A DNA stretch of 64,000 nt from an uncultured Prevotellaceae bacterium (GTDB taxonomy: Bacteria; Bacteroidota; Bacteroidia; Bacteroidales; Bacteroidaceae). Every line of letters starts with the position of its first letter. Position 1 is the stretch's first letter. Where the stretch lies: the NCBI GenBank assembly GCA_900321965.1, contig ONYA01000011.1, forward strand, positions 31,367-95,366, in the 5' to 3' direction. Below the pieces are notes generated by a model. That model searched no databases. It saw only the letters and a list, made by a program, of their open reading frames with translations, and was not told the DNA's origin. Shown here in pieces: positions 1 to 9,306 of the stretch. The position numbers and the translations under genes are program-made.

Positions 1-27
1 TAAGTTTGTATTTGTTTTAGTTGATGA

Positions 28-1098
28 TTATCCTCTGAAGGTACGGCGATAAAAGTCCACATTTTCGCGCGTCAGCAGTTCGATGGGCATATAGTTGACA
101 GGGTTCACCTTTTTCTTCAGCACGATGGCCTCGAAGAGCGACTCGATGCAGGAGTAGCCCTGACGGTAGGCGTGCTGAGCAATGAGGAACGAGATGCTGC
201 CCTCCTTGACGCACAGTTCGTTTTTTGGCACCATATCGTAGCCCATGATCTGAATGTCGCGGCGATTGGTGTGCAGCAGGAACTCACCCACAATGTGAGC
301 CTTTGAGTTGAACGTGATGCAATGGTGAACCTGCGGATGTTCCTTAAAGAACTCCTCGAGTATCTTGTTGTAATCCTCTGGTTTATCGTCTAATGAGAGA
401 TTGACTTCTGAAATCTTGACGTCAGGAAAGTGGTCGCGCATATAATGACGGAACCCCGTCTCGCGGTTCTCCTGCTGCTTCGATGCCACATTGCCGTCGC
501 GCATTTGTTTCATCAGCATAATCTCTTTCTCCTTCGACGCGATGAGCATCAGCATACGGGCTGCAAAATAGCCGCTTTGGAACGAGTCTTGTCCGTAGAA
601 CGACAGCGGTCGCAGGTCGGGCATATAGGAGTCGAGCAGGATGAATGGTATCTGCTGGTCGTGCAGATGGTCAGTAAACTGGCGCGTCAATTCCAGCTTT
701 GACGGTACGATGATAACGCCGGCGGGGTGTTGCTTCTTACATTCGGCGGTAGCTTTCTCGAAAGTCTTCAGGTCAAACCTATTATAATATATGAACTCTA
801 CGGAGATGCCGAAGTCGCGGCGATGCTCACAGGCGGCTACACAACCCTCTTCAATCTCTTCCCAGTAAGCCTCCGACTCGTGCTTTGGCAGCAGGCAGTA
901 GAAGGTGTAGCTTTTATTGTAGGCCAATGCTGAAGCATACATGTTGGGCTTATAGTCCAACTCCTCTAAAGCCTTGTTGACCTTGTCTAATGCTTTTTTC
1001 GACACGTTGGGACGATTGTGCAGCACGCGGTCGACGGTACCTGCCGAAACGCCCGCCCGTTCTGCAATGTCCTTGATTCTTATATTCTCTTTTGCCAT
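28..1098 (-). CDS. LacI/GalR-family transcriptional regulator
   Basis: A DNA-binding repressor or activator with an N-terminal LacI helix-turn-helix (IRIKDIAERAGVSAGTVDRVL, first ~25 residues) and a periplasmic-binding-protein-like effector domain filling the rest of ~356 residues. The start at 1098 (MAKENIR) is preferred over an in-frame start 24 nt upstream, because that one lies closer to the -7 box and does not match family N-termini. It is divergent from kdgK-eda, so control of ketodeoxygluconate or hexuronate use is the natural inference; the ligand cannot be read from the sequence. The effector domain is of the hormone/sugar-binding type common in Bacteroidetes. Confidence 0.88.
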   Translation of the reverse strand: MAKENIRIKDIAERAGVSAGTVDRVLHNRPNVSKKALDKVNKALEELDYKPNMYASALAYNKSYTFYCLLPKHESEAYWEEIEEGCVAACEHRRDFGISVEFIYYNRFDLKTFEKATAECKKQHPAGVIIVPSKLELTRQFTDHLHDQQIPFILLDSYMPDLRPLSFYGQDSFQSGYFAARMLMLIASKEKEIMLMKQMRDGNVASKQQENRETGFRHYMRDHFPDVKISEVNLSLDDKPEDYNKILEEFFKEHPQVHHCITFNSKAHIVGEFLLHTNRRDIQIMGYDMVPKNELCVKEGSISFLIAQHAYRQGYSCIESLFEAIVLKKKVNPVNYMPIELLTRENVDFYRRTFRG

Positions 1099-1119
1099 GA
1101 TTCTTTGCTTAGAATGTTG

Positions 1120-1151
1120 CAAAGGTAAATAAAAACTTTTATACCACCAAA
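1120..1151 (-). promoter_or_regulatory. Promoter of the LacI-type regulator
   Basis: On the minus strand the -7 box TACCTTTG lies at 1127-1120 and the -33 box TTTG at 1151-1148, 20 nt apart, matching the Bacteroidetes consensus. The -33 box sits inside one half (CCACCAAAT, 1144-1152) of an inverted repeat shared with the divergent kdgK promoter. Confidence 0.7.
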
Positions 1152-1204
1152 TTTCTGCCTGACGAAATCGGTTACGAAAGTTTTTTTCGTGCTTTATTTG
1201 GTGG
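1144..1204. promoter_or_regulatory. Candidate operator region between the divergent promoters
   Basis: A perfect 9-bp inverted repeat (CCACCAAAT at 1144-1152, ATTTGGTGG at 1196-1204) covers the -33 boxes of both divergent promoters. Between the arms there is a second dyad, ACGAAA (1174-1179) and TTTCGT (1185-1190). Either could bind the adjacent LacI-type protein; the assignment is inference from position and symmetry. Confidence 0.45.
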
Positions 1205-1228
1205 ATTCAAAAAATCGTCGTATCTTTG
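1197..1228 (+). promoter_or_regulatory. Promoter of kdgK-eda operon
   Basis: TTTG at 1197-1200 and TATCTTTG at 1221-1228, with a 20-nt gap, match the Bacteroidetes -33/-7 consensus. The kdgK start codon is ~50 nt further on. Confidence 0.75.
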
Positions 1229-1279
1229 TGGTCGCAATTAGTAAAACAATTAATCTATAGTACTAAAACAAACAAGACA

Positions 1280-2302
1280 ATGGCAAAAATCGTAACATTG
1301 GGCGAGATTATGCTCCGCCTGTCTCCGCAAGGAAACGACCGTTTTATCCAGAGTGAATCATTCCGCATCATCCCTGGTGGTGGTGAAGCAAATGTCGCTA
1401 TCTCAGTAGCCAACTATGGCCATGAGGCTTACTTCGTATCGAAACTCCCAAAGCATGAGATTGGTCAGATTGCAGTGAACGCTCTGCGTCGCTATGGTGT
1501 GAACACACAGTTCATCGCCCGTGGTGGTGACCGCGTGGGTCTGTATTATGCTGAGACAGGTGCTTCTATGCGTCCTTCAAAGGTGATTTATGACCGCGCT
1601 CACTCTTCTATTGCCGAGGCCGATCCTCAGGATTTCGACTTCGATGCTATCATGGAGGGTGCCTCCTGGTTCCACTGGTCAGGCATCACACCTGCCATCA
1701 GCGACAAGGCTGCCGAGCTGACGAAGCTGGCTTGTGAGGCTGCTAAGCGTCACGGTGTGACCGTCTCTGTCGACCTGAACTTCCGCAAGAAGCTGTGGAC
1801 ATCTGAGAAGGCTATCAGCATCATGCGCCCCTTGATGCAGTATGTCGACGTCTGCATTGGCAACGAGGAGGACGCTGAGCTTTGCTTAGGCTTCAAGCCC
1901 GACGCTGACGTTGAGGGTGGTCAGACTGACGCTGCCGGCTACGAGGGCATCTTCAAGCAGATGATGCAAGAGTTCGGCTTCAAGTATGTCGTCTCTACGC
2001 TCCGTGAGTCGTTCAGCGCAACGTTCAACGGCTGGAAGGCCCTTATCTACGACGGTAAGGAGTTCTATCAGTCAAAGCGTTACGAAATCAATCCTATCAT
2101 CGACCGCGTTGGTGGTGGCGACTCTTTCTCTGGCGGCTTGATTCACGGTCTGCTAACAAAGGAGACGCAGGGTGAGGCCTTAGAGTTTGCCGTAGCAGCA
2201 TCGGCTCTGAAGCACACCATTAATGGCGACTTCAACCTGGTGAGTGTTGACGAGGTTGAGAGTCTGGCTGGTGGTAATGCCAACGGTCGCGTGCAGAGAT
2301 AA
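1280..2302 (+). CDS. kdgK: 2-keto-3-deoxygluconate kinase (PfkB family)
   Basis: Phosphorylates 2-keto-3-deoxygluconate to KDPG in the cytoplasm, the step before Eda in hexuronate breakdown. The PfkB fold is visible: the N-terminal substrate region GGGEANVAISVANYG (about residues 33-47) and the C-terminal anion-hole motif RVGGGDSFSGG with the catalytic Asp. Length (340 aa) is normal for the family. The start at 1280 (MAKIVTLGE) was chosen over an upstream in-frame codon at 1226, which would fall inside the -7 box. The pairing with an adjacent aldolase makes KDG kinase more likely than another sugar kinase. Confidence 0.87.
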   Translation: MAKIVTLGEIMLRLSPQGNDRFIQSESFRIIPGGGEANVAISVANYGHEAYFVSKLPKHEIGQIAVNALRRYGVNTQFIARGGDRVGLYYAETGASMRPSKVIYDRAHSSIAEADPQDFDFDAIMEGASWFHWSGITPAISDKAAELTKLACEAAKRHGVTVSVDLNFRKKLWTSEKAISIMRPLMQYVDVCIGNEEDAELCLGFKPDADVEGGQTDAAGYEGIFKQMMQEFGFKYVVSTLRESFSATFNGWKALIYDGKEFYQSKRYEINPIIDRVGGGDSFSGGLIHGLLTKETQGEALEFAVAASALKHTINGDFNLVSVDEVESLAGGNANGRVQR

Positions 2303-2303
2303 T

Positions 2304-2324
2304 TGAACATTGAAGATTGAACAT
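2304..2324 (+). repeat. Heptamer tandem repeat before eda start
   Basis: Three 7-nt units, TGAACAT-TGAAGAT-TGAACAT, fill the kdgK-eda gap and end 1 nt before the eda ATG. The same unit type recurs, longer, at 25160-25208. Confidence 0.75.
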
Positions 2325-2325
2325 T

Positions 2326-2994
2326 ATGGCAAAGTTTGATAAGATAGCTGTTCTAAAGAAGATTGGCGATACGGGTATGGTGCCCGTTTTCTACCACAAG
2401 GATCTTGAGACTTGTAAGAATGTGGTGAAGGCTTGCTACGAAGGTGGCGTTCGTGCCTTTGAGTTTACTAATCGTGGTGACTTCGCTCATGAGATTTTTG
2501 GCGAGTTGGTGAAGTGGGCCGATAAGGAGTGCCCTGAGCTGGCTCTGGGTATTGGTAGCGTGGTTGACGCTCCTACGGCTGCCCTCTACCTGCAGTTAGG
2601 TGCAAACTTCGTGGTTGGCCCGCTGTTCAATCCCGAAATTGCTCCCGTCTGCAACCGCCGTCTCGTGCCTTACTGCCCTGGCTGCATGACCGTCAGCGAG
2701 ATTGGCAAGGCCCAGGAGTTGGGTTGCGACCTGACGAAGGTGTTCCCTGGCGACGTTGTTGGTCCTAACATGGTGAAGGGCCTGAAGGCTCCTATGCCTT
2801 GGTCGAAGATCATGGTCACGGGTGGTGTAGCTCCTGAGGAGGAGAACCTGACGAAATGGTTCAAGGCTGGCGTCTTCTGCGTTGGCATGGGCTCGAAGCT
2901 CTTCCCCTCTGACAAGGTGAAGGCCGGCGACTGGCAGTATGTGACCGATAAGTGCAAGGAGGCACTCGGTTATGTGGCTAAGGCGCGCGCTTAA
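2326..2994 (+). CDS. eda: KDPG/KHG aldolase
   Basis: Class I aldolase that splits 2-keto-3-deoxy-6-phosphogluconate into pyruvate and glyceraldehyde 3-phosphate. The conserved Glu of the RAFEFTNRG segment, the Schiff-base Lys region LTKVFPGD, and the phosphate-binding MVTGGV and GMGSKLF loops are visible. About 222 residues, normal for the family. ATG at 2326 is preferred over a TTG 9 nt upstream that lies within the heptamer repeat. It follows kdgK by 23 nt, and its 3' end overlaps the next ORF by 23 nt, so the sensor kinase is probably co-transcribed with it. Confidence 0.88.
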   Translation: MAKFDKIAVLKKIGDTGMVPVFYHKDLETCKNVVKACYEGGVRAFEFTNRGDFAHEIFGELVKWADKECPELALGIGSVVDAPTAALYLQLGANFVVGPLFNPEIAPVCNRRLVPYCPGCMTVSEIGKAQELGCDLTKVFPGDVVGPNMVKGLKAPMPWSKIMVTGGVAPEEENLTKWFKAGVFCVGMGSKLFPSDKVKAGDWQYVTDKCKEALGYVAKARA

Positions 2995-5900
2995 GCTGCT
3001 GCTCGTCACAATTATTATTTCAGCTTGTTCACCCTCTGATAGGCAGCAGGTGGACAAGCTGAATTCTCTTTCGTACGCCTATCATTACCGTTGTCTTGAC
3101 TCCATCCGCTATGTTGAGGACGATGCCGAGGGACTGAACAACAAGGTTTTCCGGCATATCGCCAAGATGGAGTACGACAGCGCGGAATACTGTCTGAACC
3201 ATATTCCTGAAATTACTGACAACCAGATAGAGTTGCTGGTTTGCTACGTCCAGCAGATGCGACTCTGCCAGCGCCGTTCGCGCAACAAAGACTTCTACGA
3301 CTATCGCGAACGGGCAATGACCTGCTTGAAGCGCATCAACGAGGAACGGTCGCAGCTCGACGAGCGCCAGCAGCGCCGTCTGCTCTACGCTGAGACGGAA
3401 CTGGCCATCGTTACTTCCACCTATTATTATTATATAGGACTGGAACAGCAGTCTGTCGACGCCCTGATGGCTATCAATCCTGATGAGGTGAAGAAGGACA
3501 CGGCACAGTTCCTGAACTATCTCTATAACGTCGGAGCTGGCGGCATTCTGACCAAAGGCACGGCTACGGAGATATTCCAGCAGGAGATGGACTACCTGCT
3601 GCGCTGTTTCCAGATAGCCCAGCGCGACAACTATCCTTACTTCATGGCCAACGCCCTACAGGCGATAGCTGAGCACCTGACGTCGCCACAGGCCGAAGAC
3701 GAACTCCTTGACCGCGGACTGGCGATGGTGAACCCTGAGAGTCTGACAGACCGCTACGAGTTGGCCGTCTGGCTGGCTGAAGAGTCGCTGGCGCTGTTCG
3801 AGACGTTTGGCGATGTCTACCAGATAGCGGGTGCCTATCGAACGCTGGCCTCCTGTCATTGGGCAATGGGCAATGACGAAGCTACGCTCCACCACTTGGA
3901 ACAGGCACTTGCCGATACGGTTATTTTCCAGGCGCCTGACCTCGTGGCGAGTATCTACGAGCGACTCAGCGTAGCCTACGCAGCCATCGACGACAAAGCG
4001 AGCAGCGACTATTATCGTAACCTCTATCTCGATCTGCACGAACAGACACGTCAGGACCGTCAGTTGGAGGCGCGAGCCGGACAGTTGGACCGTTCTGTGA
4101 CGCAGTTAGACTGGATTCTGATGGCAACCGTTGCCGCTATCCTGCTGCTGATATTCCTGCTGTGGCTCTTCCGCTGGCTCAACCGTCGCCGTCCGACGGA
4201 GAATCCCCTGGCTGACGAACTCGAGGAACGTCGCGAACAGCTGACCGTCAGCCGCAGTCATATCAAAGAGGCTGAGCGTCGACATGCGGAGCAGCGAGCC
4301 AAAATCTCATTGGTCAACAGTCTGTTGCCGCTCATCGACCGCATGGTCTACACCATCAACCGCCAGGACGACAAGGAGTATGTGCGCGAGCTGACGGAGA
4401 AGATAGAGGCCGACAACGAACTGCTGACACAATGGATACAGTTGCGACAGGGACAGTTGACCCTGCATATCGAGAGCTTCGCCCTGCAACCGCTGTTCGA
4501 CATGATGGCCCGCAGTCAGAAGAGTTTCCAGATGAAAGGCATCACGCTACACGTCGAACCCACACAGGCTGTTGTCAAGGCCGACCGCATTCTGACGCTC
4601 TTCATGCTGAACACGCTTGCCGACAACGCCCGCAAGTTCACCAGCGAAGGACAGGTATCCATCAGCGCCGCAGAGACCAACGACTACGTCGAGGTGTCTG
4701 TCATCGATACGGGCTGCGGTATGGACGAGAATCAGCTCGCCCACGTCTTCGACCACCAACTGACGACCCACGGCTTCGGACTACTGAACTGTAAGGGTAT
4801 CATCGAGAAGTATCGCAAGATGAGTCAGCTGTTCCGCGTCTGCACCCTTCAGGCTGAGAGCCAGCAGGGTAGGGGAAGCCGCTTCTTCTTCCGGCTGCCG
4901 CTTGGCAGGATGATGGGCCTTATAGGACACATAGGTCTTATAAGACTTATAGGTCTTATAGGTCTCATAGGACCCATAGGTCCCATTAGTCTCATTAGTC
5001 TTATTTGTCTTATCTCCCCCCTAAGCCTTCAGGCTCAGCCGCTGAACAAGGCAGCCGTCTATTCCGACTCGGCTTACTTCTCTAACATCAACGGCAACTT
5101 CGAGCGGACACTGCTCTTTGCCGACTCCTGCTGCCGCTGCCTGAACGAACACTACCTGAAGCAGCATCCCCGTGGGAAAGCCTTGCTGAGGATTGCCGAC
5201 GATGATGCTGTGACACCGCCAGAGATACAATGGCTGCACGACTCCGTACAGACAAACTACAACATGATTCTCGACATCCGCAACGAGGCGGCTGTAGCGG
5301 CATTGGCACTCCACCAGTGGGCACTCTATCAGTATAACAACCGCGCCTACAACCAACTCTACAAGGAGCTGTCGGCCGATGCCACGCTGGCCGACTACTG
5401 CCGCACGATGCAGCAGACCAAGGAGAACCGCACCATTGCCGTCGTACTCTTGCTGATGGCCCTGTTAGCCGTACTGCCCGTCTGGTATTTCTACTACCTG
5501 CGACCGCGATTCAACGCCCGCTTCAAGGCCGAGCGCACCAGTCGCGACGACCTCATGCTCTTAGACGACGAACAGCGGCGCGCCGACCTCGAACTGGCCA
5601 ACCTCCACGTGTCGAACGCCGTGCTCGACAACTGCCTGTCGACCCTCAAGCACGAGACGATGTACTACCCCTCGCGCATCCGTCAGCTCATTGAGCAGAA
5701 CGATATGGAGGCCGCACGCGAGGTGGTCGACTACTATCGCGAACTCTATAACATGCTGAGCCTGCAGGCGATGGATCAGGTGGAGCGCGTCAAGCTGCAC
5801 CTGCACCCATGCACCCTCTACGGTCAGACCGTTCTTGGCGACGAGAATCTGCTCGGCTATCTCTTCGAACTCCTCAAGTCGCCAGACGTCAAAGCCAAGA

Positions 5901-6109
5901 AACTCAGCGACAAGTACGTCGAGTACACCATATCGCTCACCTCGCGACCCACCACATACACCTCGTACATCATCCGCCAGATTGTACGCGACCACGGCGA
6001 AGCCACCAACCGCCGCGCCTGCAGCGTCCGCGAGGAGCACGACGACGACATCATAAACATTATCATTATATTACCTGCTTATGGAAAACTTCAAAGTAAT
6101 CATAGTTGA
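2972..6109 (+). CDS. Large lipoprotein sensor histidine kinase (DUF5112/DUF5113-like)
   Basis: A 1045-residue membrane signalling protein. In order: lipobox signal (IISAC, Cys19); a long helical, TPR-like sensor region; a transmembrane segment (~380-402); a coiled coil; an HATPase domain (~500-645) with N-box [12 protein letters not shown]1 DTGCGMD and a GFGLLN motif. Then comes a 33-residue Ile-rich repeat (~651-683) ending in SLQAQ like a second signal peptide, a second extracytoplasmic stretch, a second transmembrane segment (~821-843), and a second kinase-like module with [11 protein letters not shown] near residue 893. It resembles Bacteroidetes proteins annotated DUF5112/DUF5113 (recalled, not searched). 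ATG codons at 4910 and 4913 could start the second half on its own, so this may be two genes fused by the repeat. It overlaps the response-regulator gene by 29 nt. Confidence 0.7.
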   Translation: MWLRRALKLLLVTIIISACSPSDRQQVDKLNSLSYAYHYRCLDSIRYVEDDAEGLNNKVFRHIAKMEYDSAEYCLNHIPEITDNQIELLVCYVQQMRLCQRRSRNKDFYDYRERAMTCLKRINEERSQLDERQQRRLLYAETELAIVTSTYYYYIGLEQQSVDALMAINPDEVKKDTAQFLNYLYNVGAGGILTKGTATEIFQQEMDYLLRCFQIAQRDNYPYFMANALQAIAEHLTSPQAEDELLDRGLAMVNPESLTDRYELAVWLAEESLALFETFGDVYQIAGAYRTLASCHWAMGNDEATLHHLEQALADTVIFQAPDLVASIYERLSVAYAAIDDKASSDYYRNLYLDLHEQTRQDRQLEARAGQLDRSVTQLDWILMATVAAILLLIFLLWLFRWLNRRRPTENPLADELEERREQLTVSRSHIKEAERRHAEQRAKISLVNSLLPLIDRMVYTINRQDDKEYVRELTEKIEADNELLTQWIQLRQGQLTLHIESFALQPLFDMMARSQKSFQMKGITLHVEPTQAVVKADRILTLFMLNTLADNARKFTSEGQVSISAAETNDYVEVSVIDTGCGMDENQLAHVFDHQLTTHGFGLLNCKGIIEKYRKMSQLFRVCTLQAESQQGRGSRFFFRLPLGRMMGLIGHIGLIRLIGLIGLIGPIGPISLISLICLISPLSLQAQPLNKAAVYSDSAYFSNINGNFERTLLFADSCCRCLNEHYLKQHPRGKALLRIADDDAVTPPEIQWLHDSVQTNYNMILDIRNEAAVAALALHQWALYQYNNRAYNQLYKELSADATLADYCRTMQQTKENRTIAVVLLLMALLAVLPVWYFYYLRPRFNARFKAERTSRDDLMLLDDEQRRADLELANLHVSNAVLDNCLSTLKHETMYYPSRIRQLIEQNDMEAAREVVDYYRELYNMLSLQAMDQVERVKLHLHPCTLYGQTVLGDENLLGYLFELLKSPDVKAKKLSDKYVEYTISLTSRPTTYTSYIIRQIVRDHGEATNRRACSVREEHDDDIINIIIILPAYGKLQSNHS
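4922..5020 (+). repeat. In-frame nonamer tandem repeat in the sensor kinase gene
   Basis: Eleven degenerate 9-nt units based on ATAGGTCTT. They stay in frame and encode Ile-x-x triplets ([33 protein letters not shown]). The result is the hydrophobic core of a possible internal signal peptide or membrane segment. Confidence 0.9.
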
Positions 6110-6778
6110 GGACGTACCCCTGGAAATGAAGGGTACGTTAGGCATCATCCGTACTGACATTCCCGAGGCCGAAGTCATCGGGACGGCAACCAACGAGATA
6201 GAGTACTGGCGTGTGCTGAAGCAGCAACTGCCCGACCTCGTACTGCTCGACCTCGGACTGGGTGGCTGTGCCGCTCCACAAAGGAGATGCACCCAGGCGT
6301 AAAAGTGCTCATCTTCACGGGCGAGATACTCAACGAGAAACTCTGGGTCGACGTGCTCGATGCCGGAGCTGACGGTATCATCCTGAAAACGGGTGAACTT
6401 CTGACGCGCCACGATGTGCAGGCCGTCATGGACGGCAAGCAGCTGGTGTTCAACGAGCCCATCCTGCGCAAGATCGTCGAGCGCTTCAAACGAGCCGTCG
6501 GCGCGCAGTTAGCCAAGCAGGAGGCACTTATCAACTACGAGATTGACGAGTACGACGAGCGTTTCCTGCGCCATCTGGCCCTCGGCTACACCAAAGAGCA
6601 GATTACAGGCCTGCGCGGTATGCCCTTCGGCGTGAAGAGCTTAGAGAAACGACAGGTGGAACTGATGAAGAAACTCTTCCCGGAAGGCACATCGGGCGTC
6701 AACGCCACCCGCCTCGTCGTACGGGCATTAGAGTTGCAGATTCTCGACATCGAAAACCTCGAAGCCGATGAAGACTAA
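6081..6778 (+). pseudogene. Response regulator (receiver + LuxR-type HTH), frameshifted
   Basis: The 5' frame (from 6081) encodes a receiver start with the acidic pair in IIVEDVP and the phospho-acceptor region LVLLDLGLGG, then runs out of frame at ~6262 and stops at 6302. The continuation is in another frame: CRSTKEMHPGVKVLIFTGE, then a C-terminal LuxR-like DNA-binding region (FLRHLALGYTKEQI) ending at 6778. From the phospho-Asp to the Thr of IFTG only ~22 residues remain where ~28-30 are usual, so a small deletion that is not a multiple of three near 6262 is likely. It would be the partner of the preceding kinase. A sequencing error is the alternative; no slippery heptamer is seen. Confidence 0.75.
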
Positions 6779-7349
6779 GCAGGTGCTGACGTGGCTCACC
6801 ATCGTCGCCGCAATGGCCGAACTCGTGCTTGTGCTCACGTCGTGGCTGCTGTCGGCCATGATGGTCGGAGGGGTGCGCTCGCTGCTCTCCTCTGAAGGCA
6901 TACGCTGGTTCTTTGGCAGTTTTGCCGACGTGCTCGCCACACCCTGCCTCGTATGGATCCTGCTGCTCGCCATGAGCGGTGGATGCCTGTGGCGCAGCCG
7001 ACTGATGCTGGGGCCGCAGACCTTCCGCGACAAGACCGCCTTGCGCACCACCGTCGCCGTCCTGTTGGTTTACATCGTCATTGTCCTGCTGCTGACGGTC
7101 GTCCCTCACGCCATCCTCCTGTCGGCCACAGGGCGCCTGCTATCGTCGCCGTTCAGCCGTGCCGTCATCCCCATCGTCGCCTTCGGCATCCTCCTCGCGG
7201 CAGCCGTCTATGGCCGTATGTCAGGCCGTTTTACTTCAGTTACTGATGTCTTCGACGCAATGTCGGCGGGCATTGCACGCTGCGCATCCCTGTTCATTGT
7301 ATATGTGATGCTTATGCAGCTCTACGAGTCAATCCTGTTTGTTTTCTAA
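6768..7349 (+). CDS. Membrane protein resembling part of AbgT transporters
   Basis: A 193-residue protein with about five hydrophobic segments. The stretch SLLSSEGIRWFFGSFADV resembles the conserved SLLS-EG-RW segment of AbgT (aminobenzoyl-glutamate) transporters, but at under half the usual length of ~500 residues it cannot be a complete AbgT. Similar short proteins occur in Bacteroidetes (recalled). It overlaps the broken response regulator by 11 nt, so it is the last gene of that operon. Transport function is unproven. Confidence 0.55.
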   Translation: MKTKQVLTWLTIVAAMAELVLVLTSWLLSAMMVGGVRSLLSSEGIRWFFGSFADVLATPCLVWILLLAMSGGCLWRSRLMLGPQTFRDKTALRTTVAVLLVYIVIVLLLTVVPHAILLSATGRLLSSPFSRAVIPIVAFGILLAAAVYGRMSGRFTSVTDVFDAMSAGIARCASLFIVYVMLMQLYESILFVF

Positions 7350-7446
7350 GCTCTTAGGCAATGGAATTATGAGTGGGGCAATTTAATTGGGGAAAATAGA
7401 ATAATGACACGTTTTTAGCCTCTTTTGTAATTTTTCTGCAAAAATA

Positions 7447-7478
7447 TTTGGCGATATGATAGAAATATGCTAACTTTG
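7447..7478 (+). promoter_or_regulatory. Promoter of the small secreted protein gene
   Basis: TTTG at 7447-7450 and TAACTTTG at 7471-7478 with a 20-nt gap. The ~195-nt space upstream of the gene is AT-rich and holds nothing else recognisable. Confidence 0.7.
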
Positions 7479-7545
7479 CACGTCGAAAAGATGAAATATG
7501 AAAGTATTTCTAACACAAAAGTAACAATTAAACGAGAGAGAGAAC

Positions 7546-8016
7546 ATGAAAACGATGAAGATGATTGTTGTAGCAGGCTTGATGATGCTGGGCACCATCA
7601 CGGCCAGTGCACAGGATGCAACGAATGATAACGTTATCAAGACTGACGACCAGCAGGTGCCCATCTGCTATGTCAACAAGACCATCGACGAGTTGCGCGA
7701 GGGTGTAGGTGAGCTTGAGACGGTTCTTGAGACTGAGAACTTCCAGCTTTATCAGGCTGGTGACTATACCTTCAAGGTTGAGAACGACATCGTCGTGTCG
7801 CAGAGCATTCAGTTTGAGGACGCTAAGGACGATAAGGTGCTCTACAACAAGATTCTGTCTGACCTGAAGAAGACGAAGTTTATCCGCGACACTCACAATT
7901 CGGGTGCCAATCATTTCCTCTATACTGATTTTCAGGTGCAGTTCGACGACTTCCAGGGTTATCAGAAACTGACGTTCTCGGTTATCCCTGCCGACTACGA
8001 CCTGACTGAAAAGTAA
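7546..8016 (+). CDS. Small secreted protein of unknown function
   Basis: 156 residues with a typical signal peptide (MKTMKMIVVAGLMMLG..., cleavage likely after ASA before QDAT). The mature part is acidic with alternating hydrophobic residues, suggesting a small periplasmic beta-rich or mixed fold. No family is recognised. It has its own promoter and ends just before a strong palindrome (8035-8093) that separates it from the convergent rhaM. Confidence 0.7.
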   Translation: MKTMKMIVVAGLMMLGTITASAQDATNDNVIKTDDQQVPICYVNKTIDELREGVGELETVLETENFQLYQAGDYTFKVENDIVVSQSIQFEDAKDDKVLYNKILSDLKKTKFIRDTHNSGANHFLYTDFQVQFDDFQGYQKLTFSVIPADYDLTEK

Positions 8017-8034
8017 GAATCAGACAGCGGGAGT

Positions 8035-8093
8035 TTTGCTTACGGTAAACCCGACCTTTGCTTACGGTAAAGGTCGGGTTTACCGTAAGCAAA
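8035..8093. repeat. Long palindrome built from a 22-nt repeat; likely bidirectional terminator
   Basis: Two direct 22-nt units (8035-8056 and 8057-8078), each beginning TTTGCTTACGGTAAA, are followed by an inverted half. Together they give perfect 25-nt arms (8035-8059 and 8069-8093) around a 9-nt loop. It lies between convergent genes. The same unit is tandemly repeated at 63251-63315. Confidence 0.85.
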
Positions 8094-8095
8094 GG

Positions 8096-8416
8096 TTAGT
8101 CGAGGTGGAACACCTCTTCGAGGGGGATGGTGACGGGCGAGTTGTCGGGGTTCACTTCCATAATGTCGGCCATCATGTCCCACCAGCGCTGGGTGATGGG
8201 GTCAACGTTCTCCGTGTCCTGCGAGTTGCCCTCTTTCGAACACTCCTGATAGGCGAAGAGAATGTTGGTGTCGCGGTCCCAGTAGATGCTGTAGTTGCCT
8301 ACGCCCTGTTCCTTAATCATTTCTACCAGTTCTGGCCAGATGGCGGCGTGACGTTTCTGGTACTCACGCTCGAAGCCTGGCTTCAGCTTCATCTTGAATG
8401 CAAATCTGCGTGTCAT
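8096..8416 (-). CDS. rhaM: L-rhamnose mutarotase
   Basis: Interconverts the anomers of L-rhamnose (EC 5.1.3.32). The 106-residue protein shows the family pattern: RFAFKMKLKPG at the start, the Y-x3-H segment EYQKRHAAIWPEL, NYSIYWD, and the Trp pair QRWWDMM near the C-terminus. No other rhamnose genes are nearby. It begins 7 nt after the end of the upstream glycosyltransferase on the same strand, so the two are likely co-transcribed. Confidence 0.88.
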   Translation of the reverse strand: MTRRFAFKMKLKPGFEREYQKRHAAIWPELVEMIKEQGVGNYSIYWDRDTNILFAYQECSKEGNSQDTENVDPITQRWWDMMADIMEVNPDNSPVTIPLEEVFHLD

Positions 8417-8423
8417 AATTGTT

Positions 8424-9299
8424 TTAGTTTTTAATTGTTAAGTAATAACCTATTTTATAGAGTTTGAATACGGTCAGGTTCGGATGTCGTCCGCAGAGGT
8501 TGCGGCGTTCTATCGTGCCGAAGAGACGGTGCCACAGACGGATGAGCGACTTGACAAAGCCGATGTGGATGCCTTCTGTCAGGGTGAGCATCTGTGAGTA
8601 GCCCCGCAGGTCGTCACGGAAGTCGTTGAGCGTGTCGAGTGCCTCTTCTGTCTTCCGCAGAAACTGGTCGTTAGGCTCGAAAGTGAGGAATCCCACGGGA
8701 TTCTCTATATGGGTGATGCTGATGCCGCCCTGCTTCAGCTGCTTGCCAAAGAGTACGTCTTCGTAACCGTAGCGTCGAAAGCGTTCGTCGAAAGGGTGGG
8801 AGAGCATCACGTCGTGGCTGACGACAAAGTTGCAAGTGTGGAAATGTTGGTAGGGGCGCTGCTGCCGCACGGAGGCACGATGCTGGGCTTCGCAGGCCTT
8901 CTCATAGCAGTATCTCAAGCTTGACGTTTCGCCTTCTCCGACGATGTAACCGCCATAGATGACGTTACCGTCGGTTTCCAGATAGTGCTGCAGGAACTGC
9001 TGACTGCAGACGGTCATGTGGCTGTCGATGAAGAGCAGCCACGGGTATCGGGCTTCGCGGGCCAGGAAATTGCGGATGGCGGCGCGCCCGGCGTTGGGCT
9101 GTCTGCAGATGTATCGGCAATGCTCCATCGCGTCAATCGACTGATTGGCTTCAACGGTCTGATGCTCTGTGGAACCATCGTCGCCGACGATGATCTCAAA
9201 CGTGATGCCTGCCGATACTGCCTGCTGCCGGATAGCGGTAACCAGTGGCACGCAGACGGTGTTATATACGGGTATGAGAATAGACAATTCGTGCTTCAT
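8424..9299 (-). CDS. Family 2 glycosyltransferase
   Basis: A GT-A fold glycosyltransferase of ~291 residues. Visible are the N-terminal strand LSILIPVYN, the nucleotide-binding GDDGS, a DSH triad in the usual DxD position (LLFIDSHMT), and a later RRYGYEDVLFG segment typical of the ED acceptor/catalytic loop. The product is unknown; cell-surface glycan synthesis is likely. The start at 9299 is 18 nt inside a longer open frame, chosen because the -7 box ends only 7 nt upstream of it. Confidence 0.82.
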   Translation of the reverse strand: MKHELSILIPVYNTVCVPLVTAIRQQAVSAGITFEIIVGDDGSTEHQTVEANQSIDAMEHCRYICRQPNAGRAAIRNFLAREARYPWLLFIDSHMTVCSQQFLQHYLETDGNVIYGGYIVGEGETSSLRYCYEKACEAQHRASVRQQRPYQHFHTCNFVVSHDVMLSHPFDERFRRYGYEDVLFGKQLKQGGISITHIENPVGFLTFEPNDQFLRKTEEALDTLNDFRDDLRGYSQMLTLTEGIHIGFVKSLIRLWHRLFGTIERRNLCGRHPNLTVFKLYKIGYYLTIKN

Positions 9300-9306
9300 T
9301 GCGGTA

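Noticed and set aside
6255-6300. Programmed ribosomal frameshift in the response regulator
   Set aside because: No slippery heptamer or downstream structure is seen, and residues are missing at the junction, which points to a deletion.
8036-8434. Plus-strand open frame covering the palindrome and rhaM
   Set aside because: Reads through the palindrome and antisense to rhaM, whose minus-strand product is a clear family member.
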